Shown here: positions 17,908-27,793 of the stretch, piece after piece
Layout of the letters: the number at the start of each line of letters is the position of its first letter
How positions within the stretch are numbered: the stretch's first letter is position 1
NCBI RefSeq assembly: GCF_019039255.1
Contig: NZ_CP077062.1
Location: forward strand, 2,790,001-2,854,000
Source of the DNA: Nocardioides panacis
Lineage (GTDB): Bacteria > Actinomycetota > Actinomycetes > Propionibacteriales > Nocardioidaceae
Reading direction: 5' to 3'
DNA: 64,000 bases
Notes under the pieces: model-generated
The model's input: only the letters and a program-made list of their open reading frames with translations
The model's database searches: none
What the model was told of the DNA's origin: nothing
Program-made: the position numbers and the translations under genes

Positions 17908-18277
17908 CCCGGTCCGGGTCGGTGTCCGTGGCGGAGCCGGCCCCGACGAAGCCGGGCTGCGAGACGTCCGCCGACTCGGCGCCGCCGCGCGGGCCGCCGA
18001 ACCACTCGGGCTCGTTGCGCCACGCGAGGCCGGGCTGGTAGAGCTGGCCCTTCTTCATCGAGGGCAGGTAGACCAGCAGGCAGATCAGCGCGAACAGCGC
18101 CACCGGGATCACCACCAGCACCATGAGCACGTGCAGCGGGGACACCGAGCCGTTGTCCTGCCACTGCTCGGGCGCCTCGGCGAAGGCAGATCCTGTGGCG
18201 CTCGTCACGAGGATCGCTGGGACCAGCGCGAGCGCGCGGGCGGCCCGTCGTACGACGGTGGTGGAGGGGTGATTCAT
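17885..18277 (-). CDS. Small secreted/membrane protein of unknown function
   Basis: A 130-residue protein. The N-terminus (VVRRAARALALVPAILVTSA) is a signal peptide ending near TGSAFA. A transmembrane helix, LHVLMVLVVIPVALFALICL, spans about residues 48-70, followed by a cytoplasmic tail rich in Gly, Ser and Asp (YLPSMKKGQLYQPGLAWRNE, WFGGPRGG). The arrangement recurs beside DUF5130 genes in actinobacteria to my knowledge, but no function is known. ATG 18277 is preceded directly by an in-frame GTG. Divergent from mscS. Confidence 0.7.
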   Translation of the reverse strand: MNHPSTTVVRRAARALALVPAILVTSATGSAFAEAPEQWQDNGSVSPLHVLMVLVVIPVALFALICLLVYLPSMKKGQLYQPGLAWRNEPEWFGGPRGGAESADVSQPGFVGAGSATDTDPDRGGASGRW

Positions 18278-18340
18278 CACGCACCCAGGGTACCGAACTT
18301 CGGTTTGGTCCCGGAGATCACGTCTCGTAACGTCGCGCGC

Positions 18341-19306
18341 ATGAGCCTCTTGGAGACGACACCGACCTGCGCCAGCAGCGACACCTGGTGCGTGTGGGTG
18401 GACCACCTCACCGGGAACGCGTGGCTGGCCCAGGCCGCCACCTGGCTGATCGCCAAGCCGCTGGCCCTGGTCGTGCTGGTGCTGCTCGCGCTGGGCATCC
18501 GGTGGTTCCTGCACCGGGTCATCGACCGGCTGGTGCGCCGGGCCGCCGAGGGACTGCCCAGCCCGGTGCTGCGCCGGCGCCGGGAGCGCACCGCCCCGCA
18601 GCCGGCGGCTCTGCTGGCCGGGCGCCGGGTGCAGCGCGCCGAGACGATGGGCTCGCTGCTCAAGAGCATCGCCTCGATCGTGATCTTCGCGGTCTTCGGG
18701 ATCACCGCCATCGCCGAGCTCGGCTACCCGGTCGGCCCGCTGATCGCCAGCGCCGGCGTGGTCGGCGTCGCGGTCGGCTTCGGCGCGCAGAGCCTGGTCA
18801 AGGACTTCCTGTCCGGCATCTTCATGATCTTCGAGGACCAGTACGGCGTCGGCGACTCGGTCGACCTCGGCGAGGCCGGCGGCACCGTCGAGGCGGTCGG
18901 CCTGCGGGTCACCCGGCTCCGCGACGTCGAGGGCACCGTCTGGTACGTCCGCAACGGCGAGATCCTGCGGGTCGGCAACCAGAGCCAGAACTGGGCGCGC
19001 ACCGTGCTCGACATCCCGGTCGCCCTCGACCAGGACCTGGCCCGGGTCCAGCAGGTGCTCCAGGACGTCGCCCACGACCTGTGGGAGGACGAGGCCTTCA
19101 CGCACCTGATCCTCGAGGAGCCGTCGGTGTGGGGCGTGCAGGACCTCACCCCGAACTGGATCACCGTCCGGGTCACCCTGAAGACCGCCCCGCTCGAGCA
19201 GTGGGCCGTCGCCCGCGAGATGCGTCAGCGGATCAAGCAGCGCTTCGACGCCGACGGCATCGACTTCGCACACCCGAACGGGCGGCTCTGGGGCCAACCT
19301 GCCTGA
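18341..19306 (+). CDS. MscS-family mechanosensitive ion channel
   Basis: A 321-residue channel that opens under membrane tension to release solutes. Hydrophobic helices at about 30-55 (LVVLVLLALGIRWFLHRVID) and 105-150, the latter containing the pore helix GVVGVAVGFGAQSLVKDFLSG, the MscS TM3 signature. The beta domain follows with IFEDQYGVGDSVDLGEAGG and the C-terminal alpha/beta domain ends at residue 321. TAACGT (18328-18333) lies 7 bases before ATG, so the transcript is probably leaderless. Confidence 0.93.
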   Translation: MSLLETTPTCASSDTWCVWVDHLTGNAWLAQAATWLIAKPLALVVLVLLALGIRWFLHRVIDRLVRRAAEGLPSPVLRRRRERTAPQPAALLAGRRVQRAETMGSLLKSIASIVIFAVFGITAIAELGYPVGPLIASAGVVGVAVGFGAQSLVKDFLSGIFMIFEDQYGVGDSVDLGEAGGTVEAVGLRVTRLRDVEGTVWYVRNGEILRVGNQSQNWARTVLDIPVALDQDLARVQQVLQDVAHDLWEDEAFTHLILEEPSVWGVQDLTPNWITVRVTLKTAPLEQWAVAREMRQRIKQRFDADGIDFAHPNGRLWGQPA

Positions 19307-19341
19307 CCCCGGAACCGCCCGTCGTACGTCGACCGGGCCGG

Positions 19342-19767
19342 TCAGGCCAGGGAGGCGGTCAGCGTGATCGTCGTACCGGTCAGCGCCGCCGACACGGGGC
19401 AGTTCTTCTTGGCGTCCTCGGCGGCGGCCGCGAAGGCGTCGGCGTCGATGCCCTCGACGCTGCCGACCACGGTCAGGTGGATGCCGGTGATGCCGGTGCC
19501 GGGCTGGAACGTCACGTCGGCCTGGGTGTCGAGCGCCTGCGGCGGGGTGCCCGCCTGGGCCAGTCCGTTGGACAGCGCCATCGAGTAGCACGCCGAGTGC
19601 GCCGCCGCGATGAGCTCCTCGGGGCTGGTCTTGCCGTTCGGGGCCTCCGCGCGGGCGGGCCACGAGACGTCGTAGGTCCCGAGGCCGGACGACTCCAGGC
19701 TGACCTGCCCGGCGCCCTCCATCAGCGAGCCTTCCCAGTGGGTCTTCGAGGTGCGAGTGGTGGCCAT
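19342..19767 (-). CDS. OsmC-family peroxiredoxin
   Basis: A 141-residue OsmC/Ohr-type thiol peroxidase acting on organic hydroperoxides. The two redox cysteines are visible in AAHSACYSMALS (about residue 60) and AKKNCPVSAAL (about residue 124); the Glu/Arg positions around SPEELIAAA fit the OsmC branch. AAGGAGAGG precedes the ATG. Convergent with mscS, divergent from the haemoglobin gene. Confidence 0.92.
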   Translation of the reverse strand: MATTRTSKTHWEGSLMEGAGQVSLESSGLGTYDVSWPARAEAPNGKTSPEELIAAAHSACYSMALSNGLAQAGTPPQALDTQADVTFQPGTGITGIHLTVVGSVEGIDADAFAAAAEDAKKNCPVSAALTGTTITLTASLA

Positions 19768-19838
19768 GGGCCTCTCCTTCGTGGTGCGTCGGCGGGGTGT
19801 GCGTCGTCGAGCCTTGCCGGGTCGGCGACAATAGACAA

Positions 19839-20249
19839 GTGACGACCTCGCCGGATGGACAGCAGGAGCAGACGTTCTACGACGCGATCGGGGGGTACCC
19901 CACGATCGCGAAGATCGTCGACGTCTTCTACGCCGGCGTGGCCGACGACGAGGTGCTGCGGCCGCTCTACCCCGAGCAGGACCTCGGCCCGGCCCAGGAG
20001 CGGTTCACGCTGTTCCTGGTGCAGTACTGGGGCGGCCCGACGACGTACAACGAGACCCGGGGCCACCCGCGGCTGCGGATGCGGCACGCGCCGTTCGCGG
20101 TCACCCCGAAGGCGAAGGACCACTGGCTGCTGCACTTCCGCGCCGGCCTGGACGCCGCGAACCTGTCCCCCGAGCACGACGCGCAGTTCTGGGACTACGT
20201 CACGCACGCCGCGCAGTTCATGGTGAACACCTTCGAGGAGCCGGCCTAG
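19839..20249 (+). CDS. Group II truncated haemoglobin (trHbO type)
   Basis: A 136-residue 2/2 haemoglobin. TFYDAIGGYPTIAKIVDVFY contains the B10 Tyr region; YWGGPTTYNETRGHPRLRMRHAPF carries the CD/E region and the proximal His F8 in MRHAPFAV; DHWLLHF supplies the Trp G8 diagnostic for group II. Roles in the family include oxygen/peroxide chemistry and supporting respiration. GTG 19839 is chosen; GACAAT sits 6 bases upstream, a weak leaderless promoter. The stop overlaps the stop of the convergent thioesterase (shared CTAG). Confidence 0.93.
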   Translation: MTTSPDGQQEQTFYDAIGGYPTIAKIVDVFYAGVADDEVLRPLYPEQDLGPAQERFTLFLVQYWGGPTTYNETRGHPRLRMRHAPFAVTPKAKDHWLLHFRAGLDAANLSPEHDAQFWDYVTHAAQFMVNTFEEPA

Positions 20250-20662
20250 GACTCCAGCGCGGTCTCCAGCCGGCTGCGCTCGGTGTCCCTGAGCGGCCGG
20301 GAGCGCTGCGTGGACACGTCGAAGGCGACCAGCCGCACCTCGGCCTTGGAGTAGACGGTGCCGTCCGCGTCGACGATCCGGCAGGCCAGGTCGTACGACG
20401 AGGTGCCGATCCGGGTCACCCAGGTCTCGACGCCGTAGGGCTCGGGACGGAACAGGATCGGGCGCTTGTAGTCGACGTCGATGCGGGCCACCACCTGGCG
20501 CATCGTCGGGTCCGCACCGGGGTCGAGCATCGGGTCCCCCAGCGACACCAGGAACGCGATGCGGGCCTCCTGGAAGTACTCGAAGTACTTCACGTTGTTC
20601 ACGTGCCCGTAGATGTCCACGTCGGAGAACCGGATGTGGCAGTCGTAGACGTGCCGGCTCAT
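20246..20662 (-). CDS. Hotdog-fold acyl-CoA thioesterase (second of a tandem pair)
   Basis: A 138-residue 4HBT-type thioesterase. HIRFSDVDIYGHVNNVKYFEY is the YbgC/FadM-like signature, with the catalytic Asp in SDVD and HVNN following. WVTRIGTSSYDLACRIVDAD is the central strand pair. Starts with an ATG that overlaps the stop of the upstream paralogue by 4 nt, so both are made from one transcript. Likely hydrolyses acyl-CoA in the cytoplasm; substrate length is unknown. Confidence 0.88.
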   Translation of the reverse strand: MSRHVYDCHIRFSDVDIYGHVNNVKYFEYFQEARIAFLVSLGDPMLDPGADPTMRQVVARIDVDYKRPILFRPEPYGVETWVTRIGTSSYDLACRIVDADGTVYSKAEVRLVAFDVSTQRSRPLRDTERSRLETALES

Positions 20663-21096
20663 GAGGCCGCCTCCTCGGGCTCCAGGAACCGCTCCAGGAC
20701 CGCTCGCTCGTGGTCGTGGATGCGCCGCGGCCGCTCCTCGGTGAACACGAACGGCGTGAGCACCGTGCGCGCCCGGGCGTACACCCGCCGGACGCCGTCG
20801 GGCTGCTCGTCGAGGATCTCGTAGGCCATCGTGAACGAGGCGGCCCGGATCCGGGTCACCCACGACTCGATGCGCACCGGCTCGGGCCGGAACACCAGGG
20901 GCGAGACGAACTCCACCTCGTGGCGGACGACGACCGTCCCCTCCGCGAGCTGCTCGCCGCCCGTCGTGGGGGCGTGCACGCGCAGCATGTCGACGCGCGA
21001 CTCCTGCAGGTAGTCGACGTACGTCACGTTGTTGACGTGTCCGAGGGAGTCCATGTCGGCCCACCTCAGCGGGCACAGGTAAATGTGTCGAGCCAC
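20659..21096 (-). CDS. Hotdog-fold acyl-CoA thioesterase (first of a tandem pair)
   Basis: A 145-residue paralogue of the next gene, with LRWADMDSLGHVNNVTYVDY (catalytic Asp, HVNN) and WVTRIRAASFTMAYEILDE in the same positions. The two share the core but differ in the loop after residue 45, so they may form a heteromeric pair or differ in substrate. GTG start with GAGGA upstream. Divergent from the thiolase gene by 85 bases. Confidence 0.88.
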   Translation of the reverse strand: MARHIYLCPLRWADMDSLGHVNNVTYVDYLQESRVDMLRVHAPTTGGEQLAEGTVVVRHEVEFVSPLVFRPEPVRIESWVTRIRAASFTMAYEILDEQPDGVRRVYARARTVLTPFVFTEERPRRIHDHERAVLERFLEPEEAAS

Positions 21097-21181
21097 ACAG
21101 CCATCCTCGCAGCACCGGCACCTAGGCTGGCGGCACGTCCCACGCTACGCATGGGTAACCGACAGACCAGGAGTTCCACAC

Positions 21182-22399
21182 ATGCCTGAGGCAGTGATCG
21201 TTTCCGCGGCCCGCTCCCCCATCGGCCGCGCGTTCAAGGGGTCGTTGAAGGACCTGCGTCCCGACGACCTCACCGCGACGATCGTGCGCGCCGCGCTGGA
21301 GAAGATCCCGGCGCTGGACCCGAAGGACATCGACGACCTCTACCTCGGCTGCGGCCTGCCCGGCGGGGAGAGCGGGTTCAACATGGGCCGGATCGTCTCG
21401 GTGCTGCTCGGCTACGACCACCTGCCCGGAGCGACGATCACGCGGTACTGCTCCTCGTCGGTCCAGACCACCCGGATGGCGTTCCACGCGATCAAGGCCG
21501 GCGAGGGCGACGTGTTCATCAGCGCCGGCGTGGAGACCGTCTCGCGGTTCGCCAAGGGCAACTCCGACAGCCTGCCGGACACCATGAACCCGGTGTTCGC
21601 GGACGCCAAGGCCCGCACTGACGAGCTCGCCCAGGGCGGCCAGGACTGGCTCGACCCGCGGGAGAAGGACGCGATCCCGGACGCCTACATCGCGATGGGC
21701 CAGACCGCCGAGAACGTGGCGCGGCTGCGCGGGCTGACCCGCCGGGAGCTCGACGAGTTCGGCGTGCGCAGCCAGAACCTGGCGGAGAAGGCGATCGACG
21801 AGGGGTTCTGGGCCCGCGAGATCACCCCGGTCACCACCCCGGACGGCACCGTGGTCTCCGCGGACGACGGCCCGCGCGCCGGCGTCACGCTCGAGGGCGT
21901 CCAGGACCTGAAGCCGGTCTTCCGTCCCGACGGCGTGGTCACGGCCGGCAACTGCTGCGCGCTCAACGACGGCGCGGCGGCGGTGGTGATCATGTCCGAC
22001 ACCAAGGCCGCGGAGCTCGGCCTCACCCCGCTCGCGCGGATCGTGTCCACCGGCGTGACCGGCCTGTCCCCCGAGATCATGGGCCTCGGTCCCGTCGAGG
22101 CGACCAAGCAGGCGCTGCGGCGCGCGAACATGAGCATCGCCGACATCGACCTCGTCGAGATCAACGAGGCGTTCGCGGCCCAGGTGGTGCCGTCCTACCA
22201 GGAGCTCGGCATCGACCTGGACCGGCTCAACGTCAACGGCGGGGCGATCGCGGTCGGCCACCCGTTCGGCATGACCGGTGCGCGGCTGCAGAACACGATG
22301 ATCAACTCGCTGCAGACCCACGACAAGCAGACCGGCCTGATCACGATGTGCGTGGGCGGCGGCCAGGGCATGGCTCTTGTCCTGGAGCGGATGAGCTAG
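21182..22399 (+). CDS. Acetyl-CoA C-acyltransferase (thiolase)
   Basis: A 405-residue thiolase that cleaves 3-ketoacyl-CoA or condenses acyl-CoAs. The acylated Cys is at residue 90 in [14 protein letters not shown] (instead of the more usual CASG). The C-terminal motifs [20 protein letters not shown] (His base) and [12 protein letters not shown] (second Cys) are intact. AGGAG lies 7-11 bases before the ATG. Together with the thioesterases and the acyl-CoA dehydrogenase at 23.7 kb it suggests fatty acid oxidation capacity. Followed by a strong terminator. Confidence 0.95.
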   Translation: MPEAVIVSAARSPIGRAFKGSLKDLRPDDLTATIVRAALEKIPALDPKDIDDLYLGCGLPGGESGFNMGRIVSVLLGYDHLPGATITRYCSSSVQTTRMAFHAIKAGEGDVFISAGVETVSRFAKGNSDSLPDTMNPVFADAKARTDELAQGGQDWLDPREKDAIPDAYIAMGQTAENVARLRGLTRRELDEFGVRSQNLAEKAIDEGFWAREITPVTTPDGTVVSADDGPRAGVTLEGVQDLKPVFRPDGVVTAGNCCALNDGAAAVVIMSDTKAAELGLTPLARIVSTGVTGLSPEIMGLGPVEATKQALRRANMSIADIDLVEINEAFAAQVVPSYQELGIDLDRLNVNGGAIAVGHPFGMTGARLQNTMINSLQTHDKQTGLITMCVGGGQGMALVLERMS

Positions 22400-22455
22400 C
22401 GAAGACGCGACGTCGGACGGGGAGCGGATGAGCTGACCCTGTCGTACGACGTGCG

Positions 22456-22489
22456 ACGGCCCCCGGTTCCGACAGGAACCGGGGGCCGT
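22456..22489. terminator. Terminator between thiolase and yceI genes
   Basis: Perfect 15-base arms (ACGGCCCCCGGTTCC and its complement) around GACA, followed by TT on the plus strand. Lies between convergent genes. Confidence 0.85.
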
Positions 22490-22507
22490 TTCGCCTGGGG
22501 GTGCTGG

Positions 22508-23068
22508 TCAGGCGGTCGGGGCCTGGTCCTGCTCGAGGACCGCCTCGATGCCGATGATGATGTCGATCTTGTCGCCGATCATCAGGCGGCCACCGTCGAG
22601 CGGGATGTTGAAGTCCACGCCGAAGTCCTTGCGGGAGATGCTCGTGGTGCCCTCGAAGCCCACGCGGGTGCCGCCCCACGGGTCGCCCTCGGAGCCGAGG
22701 ACCTCGACGTCGAGGGTGACGGCCTTGGTGACGCCCTTCAGGGACAGGTCGCCGGTGACCAGCAGGCCACGGCCGCCGGCGTCGACCTGGGTGGAGGTGA
22801 AGGTCATCGGGCCGTTCTTCTCGACGTCGAAGAAGTCGCCGGAGCGCAGGTGCGCGTCACGGTTCTCCTCGCGGGTGTTGATCGAGTTGAGGTCGACCGT
22901 CACGGTCGCGCTGGGCGCGTCGCCGGTCACGATCTTGCCCTCGAACTTCTCGAACTGGCCGCGGACCTTGCTCATCAGGTGACGGGCGGTGAAGCCGATC
23001 TCGGAGTGGCTCGGGTCGATGTTCCAGGTGCCGACCGGGACGGTGCTGCTCAGGACGTCGATGCTCAT
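22508..23068 (-). CDS. YceI-family polyisoprenoid-binding-like protein
   Basis: A 186-residue lipocalin-like YceI protein. VPVGTWNIDPSHSEIGFTAR is the typical first strand, followed by SKVRGQFEKFEGKIV, TREENRDAHLRSGDFFDVE and SISRKDFGVDFN, all in family order. There is no signal peptide, so it is cytoplasmic, as in many actinobacterial members. ATG 23068 follows GAGGAG. Divergent from marR; the shared intergenic region has a probable operator (23125-23143). Confidence 0.93.
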   Translation of the reverse strand: MSIDVLSSTVPVGTWNIDPSHSEIGFTARHLMSKVRGQFEKFEGKIVTGDAPSATVTVDLNSINTREENRDAHLRSGDFFDVEKNGPMTFTSTQVDAGGRGLLVTGDLSLKGVTKAVTLDVEVLGSEGDPWGGTRVGFEGTTSISRKDFGVDFNIPLDGGRLMIGDKIDIIIGIEAVLEQDQAPTA

Positions 23069-23124
23069 GTGTACTCCTCGAAGCTTTGGTTGTTTCTTCA
23101 ACTGTCACCTACGGTACAGGCAAC

Positions 23125-23143
23125 ATGTTCAACCTTCAACTAC
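23125..23143 (+). promoter_or_regulatory. Candidate MarR operator between yceI and marR
   Basis: Reads ATGTT-N5-TTCAACTAC. The same 19-bp pattern occurs before the pirin gene (48074-48092, minus strand). It ends 8 bases before the -10 box of marR (TAATCT, 23152-23157), a position suited to repression. A further TTCAAC occurs at 23097. Confidence 0.55.
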
Positions 23144-23164
23144 AGAACCGGTAATCTTGTTCCC

Positions 23165-23656
23165 ATGACGGAGGACTCCTCGGACGTGGCCTGGCTCGAC
23201 CAGCACCAGCAGCGCTCCTGGCGCGCCTTCCTGGTCGGCACCACCCTGCTCATGGACCGCCTCGACCGGGACCTGCGCGAGCAGCACCGGTTGTCCCTGC
23301 CGGAGTACGAGATCCTCGTCCGGCTGGCCGAGGCCGAGGGCAACCGGATGCGGATGGCGAACCTCGCCGACTCGGTGAGCCACTCGCGCTCCCGGGTGAC
23401 GCACACGGTCAGCCGCATGGAGACCGCCGGCCTGGTCGCCCGGGACGCCTGCCTCTCCGACGGCCGCGGGGTCGAGGCAGTGCTCACCGACCAGGGACGG
23501 GCGGCCCTCGAGGCCGCCGCGCCCACCCACGTGGCCGGCGTACGCCAGTTCATGGTCGACCTGGTCGACGAGGACGACTTCGAGGCGCTGGGCCGGGTCT
23601 TCGACGCGGTGACCGACCGGCTCATCGAGGCCAACCCGGCGATGGACATCCGCTGA
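23165..23656 (+). CDS. MarR-family transcriptional regulator
   Basis: A 163-residue winged-helix regulator. The core MRMANLADSVSHSRSRVTHT (recognition helix) and VSRMETAGLVARDACLSDGR (wing) is typical; the N- and C-terminal helices form the dimer interface. One Cys (ARDACLSD) lies near the wing, but no clear OhrR-type sensing pair is seen. TAATCT lies 7 bases before the ATG, so the mRNA is probably leaderless. It is divergent from yceI and probably regulates both genes and pirin through the shared motif. Confidence 0.92.
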   Translation: MTEDSSDVAWLDQHQQRSWRAFLVGTTLLMDRLDRDLREQHRLSLPEYEILVRLAEAEGNRMRMANLADSVSHSRSRVTHTVSRMETAGLVARDACLSDGRGVEAVLTDQGRAALEAAAPTHVAGVRQFMVDLVDEDDFEALGRVFDAVTDRLIEANPAMDIR

Positions 23657-23692
23657 CGCACCGTTCTCCGCCCGGCTGACATGCTTGCGGCC

Positions 23693-25141
23693 ATGACCGC
23701 CTGGCACCGCCACAACCTCGACCCGGTCCACACCGTCTACCCGTCGGCCACCCCCTACGACACCCCGGCGCGTACGGCGCTGCTGGAGACCGTCCGCGCG
23801 TTCGCGATGGACGAGGTGCTCCCGGTCGCCAACGAGCTCGACCCGCGGCACGAGGACATCCCCGACGTGCTGCTGGCGCGGATGGGTGAGCTCGGGCTGT
23901 TCGGCGTGCTGATCCCCGAGGACGAGGGCGGTCTCGGGCTCGGGGTGCTGGAGTACTGCCTGGTCTCCGAGGAGCTCGCCCGGGCCTGGATGAGCGTCGG
24001 CAGCATCATCGCGCGCGGCAACGGCACCGGCTGCGACAGCGCCGACCCCGCCCGACGGCTCGAGCTGCGCCGCGAGAGCGCGGCCGGCCGGCGGATCGGG
24101 GCGATCGCCTTCTCCGAGCCCGACGCCGGCTCCGACCTGGCGAATGCCCAGTGCGCGGCCGTCCGCGACGGGGACGGGTGGGTCGTCACCGGCACCAAGC
24201 GCTGGGTCGGTCACGCCCGCTCCGCCGACTTCGTGCACCTGCTCGCCCGGACCCGGCCGCCCGGCGAGGGCCGGGGCCCCTCCGACGGGCTCGAGCTGTT
24301 CCTCGTCGAGAAGGACCGCGGCGCCTTCCCCAACGGCGTCACCGGCACCCCGATCGACAAGATCGGCTACTTCGGCCTGACCACCTGGCAGCTCGAGCTC
24401 GACGGGCTGCGGCTGCCGGCCGACGCGCTGCAGGACACCGGCGAGGAGGAGGGCCAGGGCTTCAAGCACAGCCTGGGCTGGCTGCACGTCGCGCGGGCCC
24501 AGACCGCGGCGCGCGCGGTCGGCCTGGCCCGCGGCGCCCTCGAGGACGCGCTGACCTACTGCCAGCAGCGGGTGCAGTTCGGGGAGCCGATCGGCAACCA
24601 GCAGGTGATCCGGCACGTGCTCGCCGACATGTCGGCCGACGTCGCCGCCGCGCGGCAGCTCTACCAGCACGCGGCCTGGCTGGTGGACTCCGGCGCCCCG
24701 GCGAACACCGAGACCTCACAGGCGAAGCTGTTCGCGTCGGAGATGGCCGAGCGGGTCACCAGCCAGGCGCTGCAGATCTTCGGCGGCAACGGCTACACCA
24801 CGGAGTACTCCGTGGAGCGCTACTGGCGCGACGCCCGGCTCACCAAGATCTTCGAGGGCACCTCGGAGATCCAGCGCAAGATCATCGCCGACAGCCTGCT
24901 GGCCGACGCCCCGCTCGACGCCACCCCCTCGACCGGTGAGCGACCCGCGACCGGTCCTCGAGGCCGCGCTGCGCCGGGCCCGCGCCCGGCTCGCGGCCCT
25001 GACCGGCGACTACGCCGGCATGGTCGAGGCGTCCCGGGACTCCAACGCCGACGACGAGCACGACCCGGAGGGCGCCACCATCGCGTTCGAACGCTCGCAG
25101 GTGGGCGCGCTCGTCGAGGACGCCCGCCACCAGGTCAGTGA
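23693..25141 (+). CDS. Acyl-CoA dehydrogenase, with suspicious C-terminal run-on
   Basis: FAD enzyme of beta-oxidation or amino-acid breakdown. The flavin-binding middle domain ([27 protein letters not shown]), the helical C-domain ([20 protein letters not shown]) and the catalytic Glu segment ([20 protein letters not shown]) are complete. The normal protein would end about 15 residues after this motif. Here the frame runs on for about 70 residues, Arg- and Pro-rich, through the start of the next gene. One extra base in CCCCC at 24924-24928 would give an end ATPLDR and stop at 24937-24939, overlapping the next GTG by 4 nt. I suspect a frameshift or a sequencing error. Start ATG 23693 or 23681 is not settled. 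Confidence 0.8.
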   Translation: MTAWHRHNLDPVHTVYPSATPYDTPARTALLETVRAFAMDEVLPVANELDPRHEDIPDVLLARMGELGLFGVLIPEDEGGLGLGVLEYCLVSEELARAWMSVGSIIARGNGTGCDSADPARRLELRRESAAGRRIGAIAFSEPDAGSDLANAQCAAVRDGDGWVVTGTKRWVGHARSADFVHLLARTRPPGEGRGPSDGLELFLVEKDRGAFPNGVTGTPIDKIGYFGLTTWQLELDGLRLPADALQDTGEEEGQGFKHSLGWLHVARAQTAARAVGLARGALEDALTYCQQRVQFGEPIGNQQVIRHVLADMSADVAAARQLYQHAAWLVDSGAPANTETSQAKLFASEMAERVTSQALQIFGGNGYTTEYSVERYWRDARLTKIFEGTSEIQRKIIADSLLADAPLDATPSTGERPATGPRGRAAPGPRPARGPDRRLRRHGRGVPGLQRRRRARPGGRHHRVRTLAGGRARRGRPPPGQ

Positions 25142-25271
25142 GCTGGAGGCCGCGCTGGGCCGGGTCGCGGACGGGACGTACGGCCTCTGCGAGGTCTGCG
25201 GTACGGCGATCCCGTCGGCCCGCCTGGAGGCGCGGCCGGCCGCCCGGACCTGCATCGCGCACGCCCGCTGA
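24936..25271 (+). CDS. TraR/DksA-type zinc-finger protein
   Basis: A 111-residue protein. A coiled-coil-like helical N-terminal part ([19 protein letters not shown] ... [18 protein letters not shown]) is followed by [20 protein letters not shown] and AARTCIAH, the zf-dskA signature in which the fourth ligand may be the His. Such proteins bind RNA polymerase via the secondary channel or act as general zinc proteins. GTG start at 24936, inside the apparent reading frame of the upstream dehydrogenase (see that entry). Confidence 0.88.
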   Translation: MSDPRPVLEAALRRARARLAALTGDYAGMVEASRDSNADDEHDPEGATIAFERSQVGALVEDARHQVSELEAALGRVADGTYGLCEVCGTAIPSARLEARPAARTCIAHAR

Positions 25272-25300
25272 GGCGTCGCACCGTCGAGGCGCGACGCCTC
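25270..25300. terminator. Hairpin between the DksA-like gene and ettA
   Basis: Perfect 10-base arms GAGGCGTCGC and GCGACGCCTC around an 11-base loop, starting at the last bases of the DksA-like gene. The gene to the right is convergent, so it can act both ways. Confidence 0.7.
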
Positions 25301-25307
25301 TGGCGGG

Positions 25308-26990
<1,683 letters not shown>

Positions 26991-27060
26991 GCCGCGAGCC
27001 TACGGTGGCGGGCCGACCGGGAAGAAATCAGCCCGCCCCGCCGCAGCGCTCACCGACCCC

Positions 27061-27546
27061 TCAGGCGACCCGGCCCGGCTGAGCCCGCTGCTCGCCGAAG
27101 CTGGTGAGCTGCGGCATCTCGGCGCCGTGCTCGTGCAGCAGCTCCTTGACGGCCTGGTCGGTCTCGTCCTCGGCGTCGGTCCGCTCGGGCCGGACCGCCT
27201 TGAGGAACGTGGCGGTCCCCCGGGCCAGGTCGTGACCGACGTACGTCGCCTCGACGACGTACGTCACCGAGCTCTGGCCGTCCTCACGCTCCCAGACGTC
27301 GGTGCGCAGCCGGCCGTGCACCAGCACGGGCTCGCCCTTGTGCACCGAGTCGCGCACGTTGTCGGCCAGCGTGCGCCAGCAGGTGACCGAGAACCAGGAC
27401 GTCGGGCCGTCCACCCAGTCGCCGTTGCGCTTGCGGATCCGGGGCGTCGACCCCACCCGGAGGTTGGCGACGTTGCCCTGCGCGGTCTCCCGGTGGACGA
27501 CGTCGTTGCCCACCCATCCCTGGAACGTCACGGACGCTTCGTTCAT
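27061..27546 (-). CDS. ssb: Single-stranded DNA-binding protein (SsbB type)
   Basis: A 161-residue SSB with an OB fold: VTFQGWVGNDVVHRETAQGN, then WFSVTCWRTLADNV and HKGEPVLVHGRLRTDVWERE are the usual strands. The C-terminal acidic DDDIPF-like tip of the main replicative SSB is absent, so this is probably an accessory paralogue, as in Streptomyces SsbB. ATG has GAGGAGA upstream. It lies downstream of the two GTPase genes with a 22-bp repeat in the 247-base gap. Confidence 0.9.
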   Translation of the reverse strand: MNEASVTFQGWVGNDVVHRETAQGNVANLRVGSTPRIRKRNGDWVDGPTSWFSVTCWRTLADNVRDSVHKGEPVLVHGRLRTDVWEREDGQSSVTYVVEATYVGHDLARGTATFLKAVRPERTDAEDETDQAVKELLHEHGAEMPQLTSFGEQRAQPGRVA

Positions 27547-27686
27547 CGTGCTGTCTCCTCGTCTCACGTGGGTGTGTACGACGGACAGGCTGCCCCCGCC
27601 GTACGACGGACGGGGCGGCCGGCGACGGGGCGGTGCACAACTCGGGCTCCCGGAGGCCTGGGGGCGCTTTCGGGCCGGACCCGGCG

Positions 27687-27790
27687 CACGGCCCGGGTCG
27701 ACGTGGACCACGGCCCGGGTCGACGTGGACCACGGCCCGGGTCGACGTGGACCACGGCCCGGGTCGGCGTGGAGCACGGCCCGGGTCGAC
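27687..27790. repeat. 22-bp tandem repeat, about 4.7 copies
   Basis: Unit CACGGCCCGGGTCGACGTGG plus AC. Copies at 27687, 27709, 27731, 27753 (two changes) and a partial at 27775. Each unit contains palindromic CCCGGG and GTCGAC. It starts 3 bases past the stop of the GTPase gene and fills the space before ssb; the remaining gap (27547-27686) holds no gene. Confidence 0.95.
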
Positions 27791-27793
27791 GGG

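Noticed and set aside
27687-27790. CRISPR array
   Set aside because: Units are directly adjacent without spacers and no cas genes are present.
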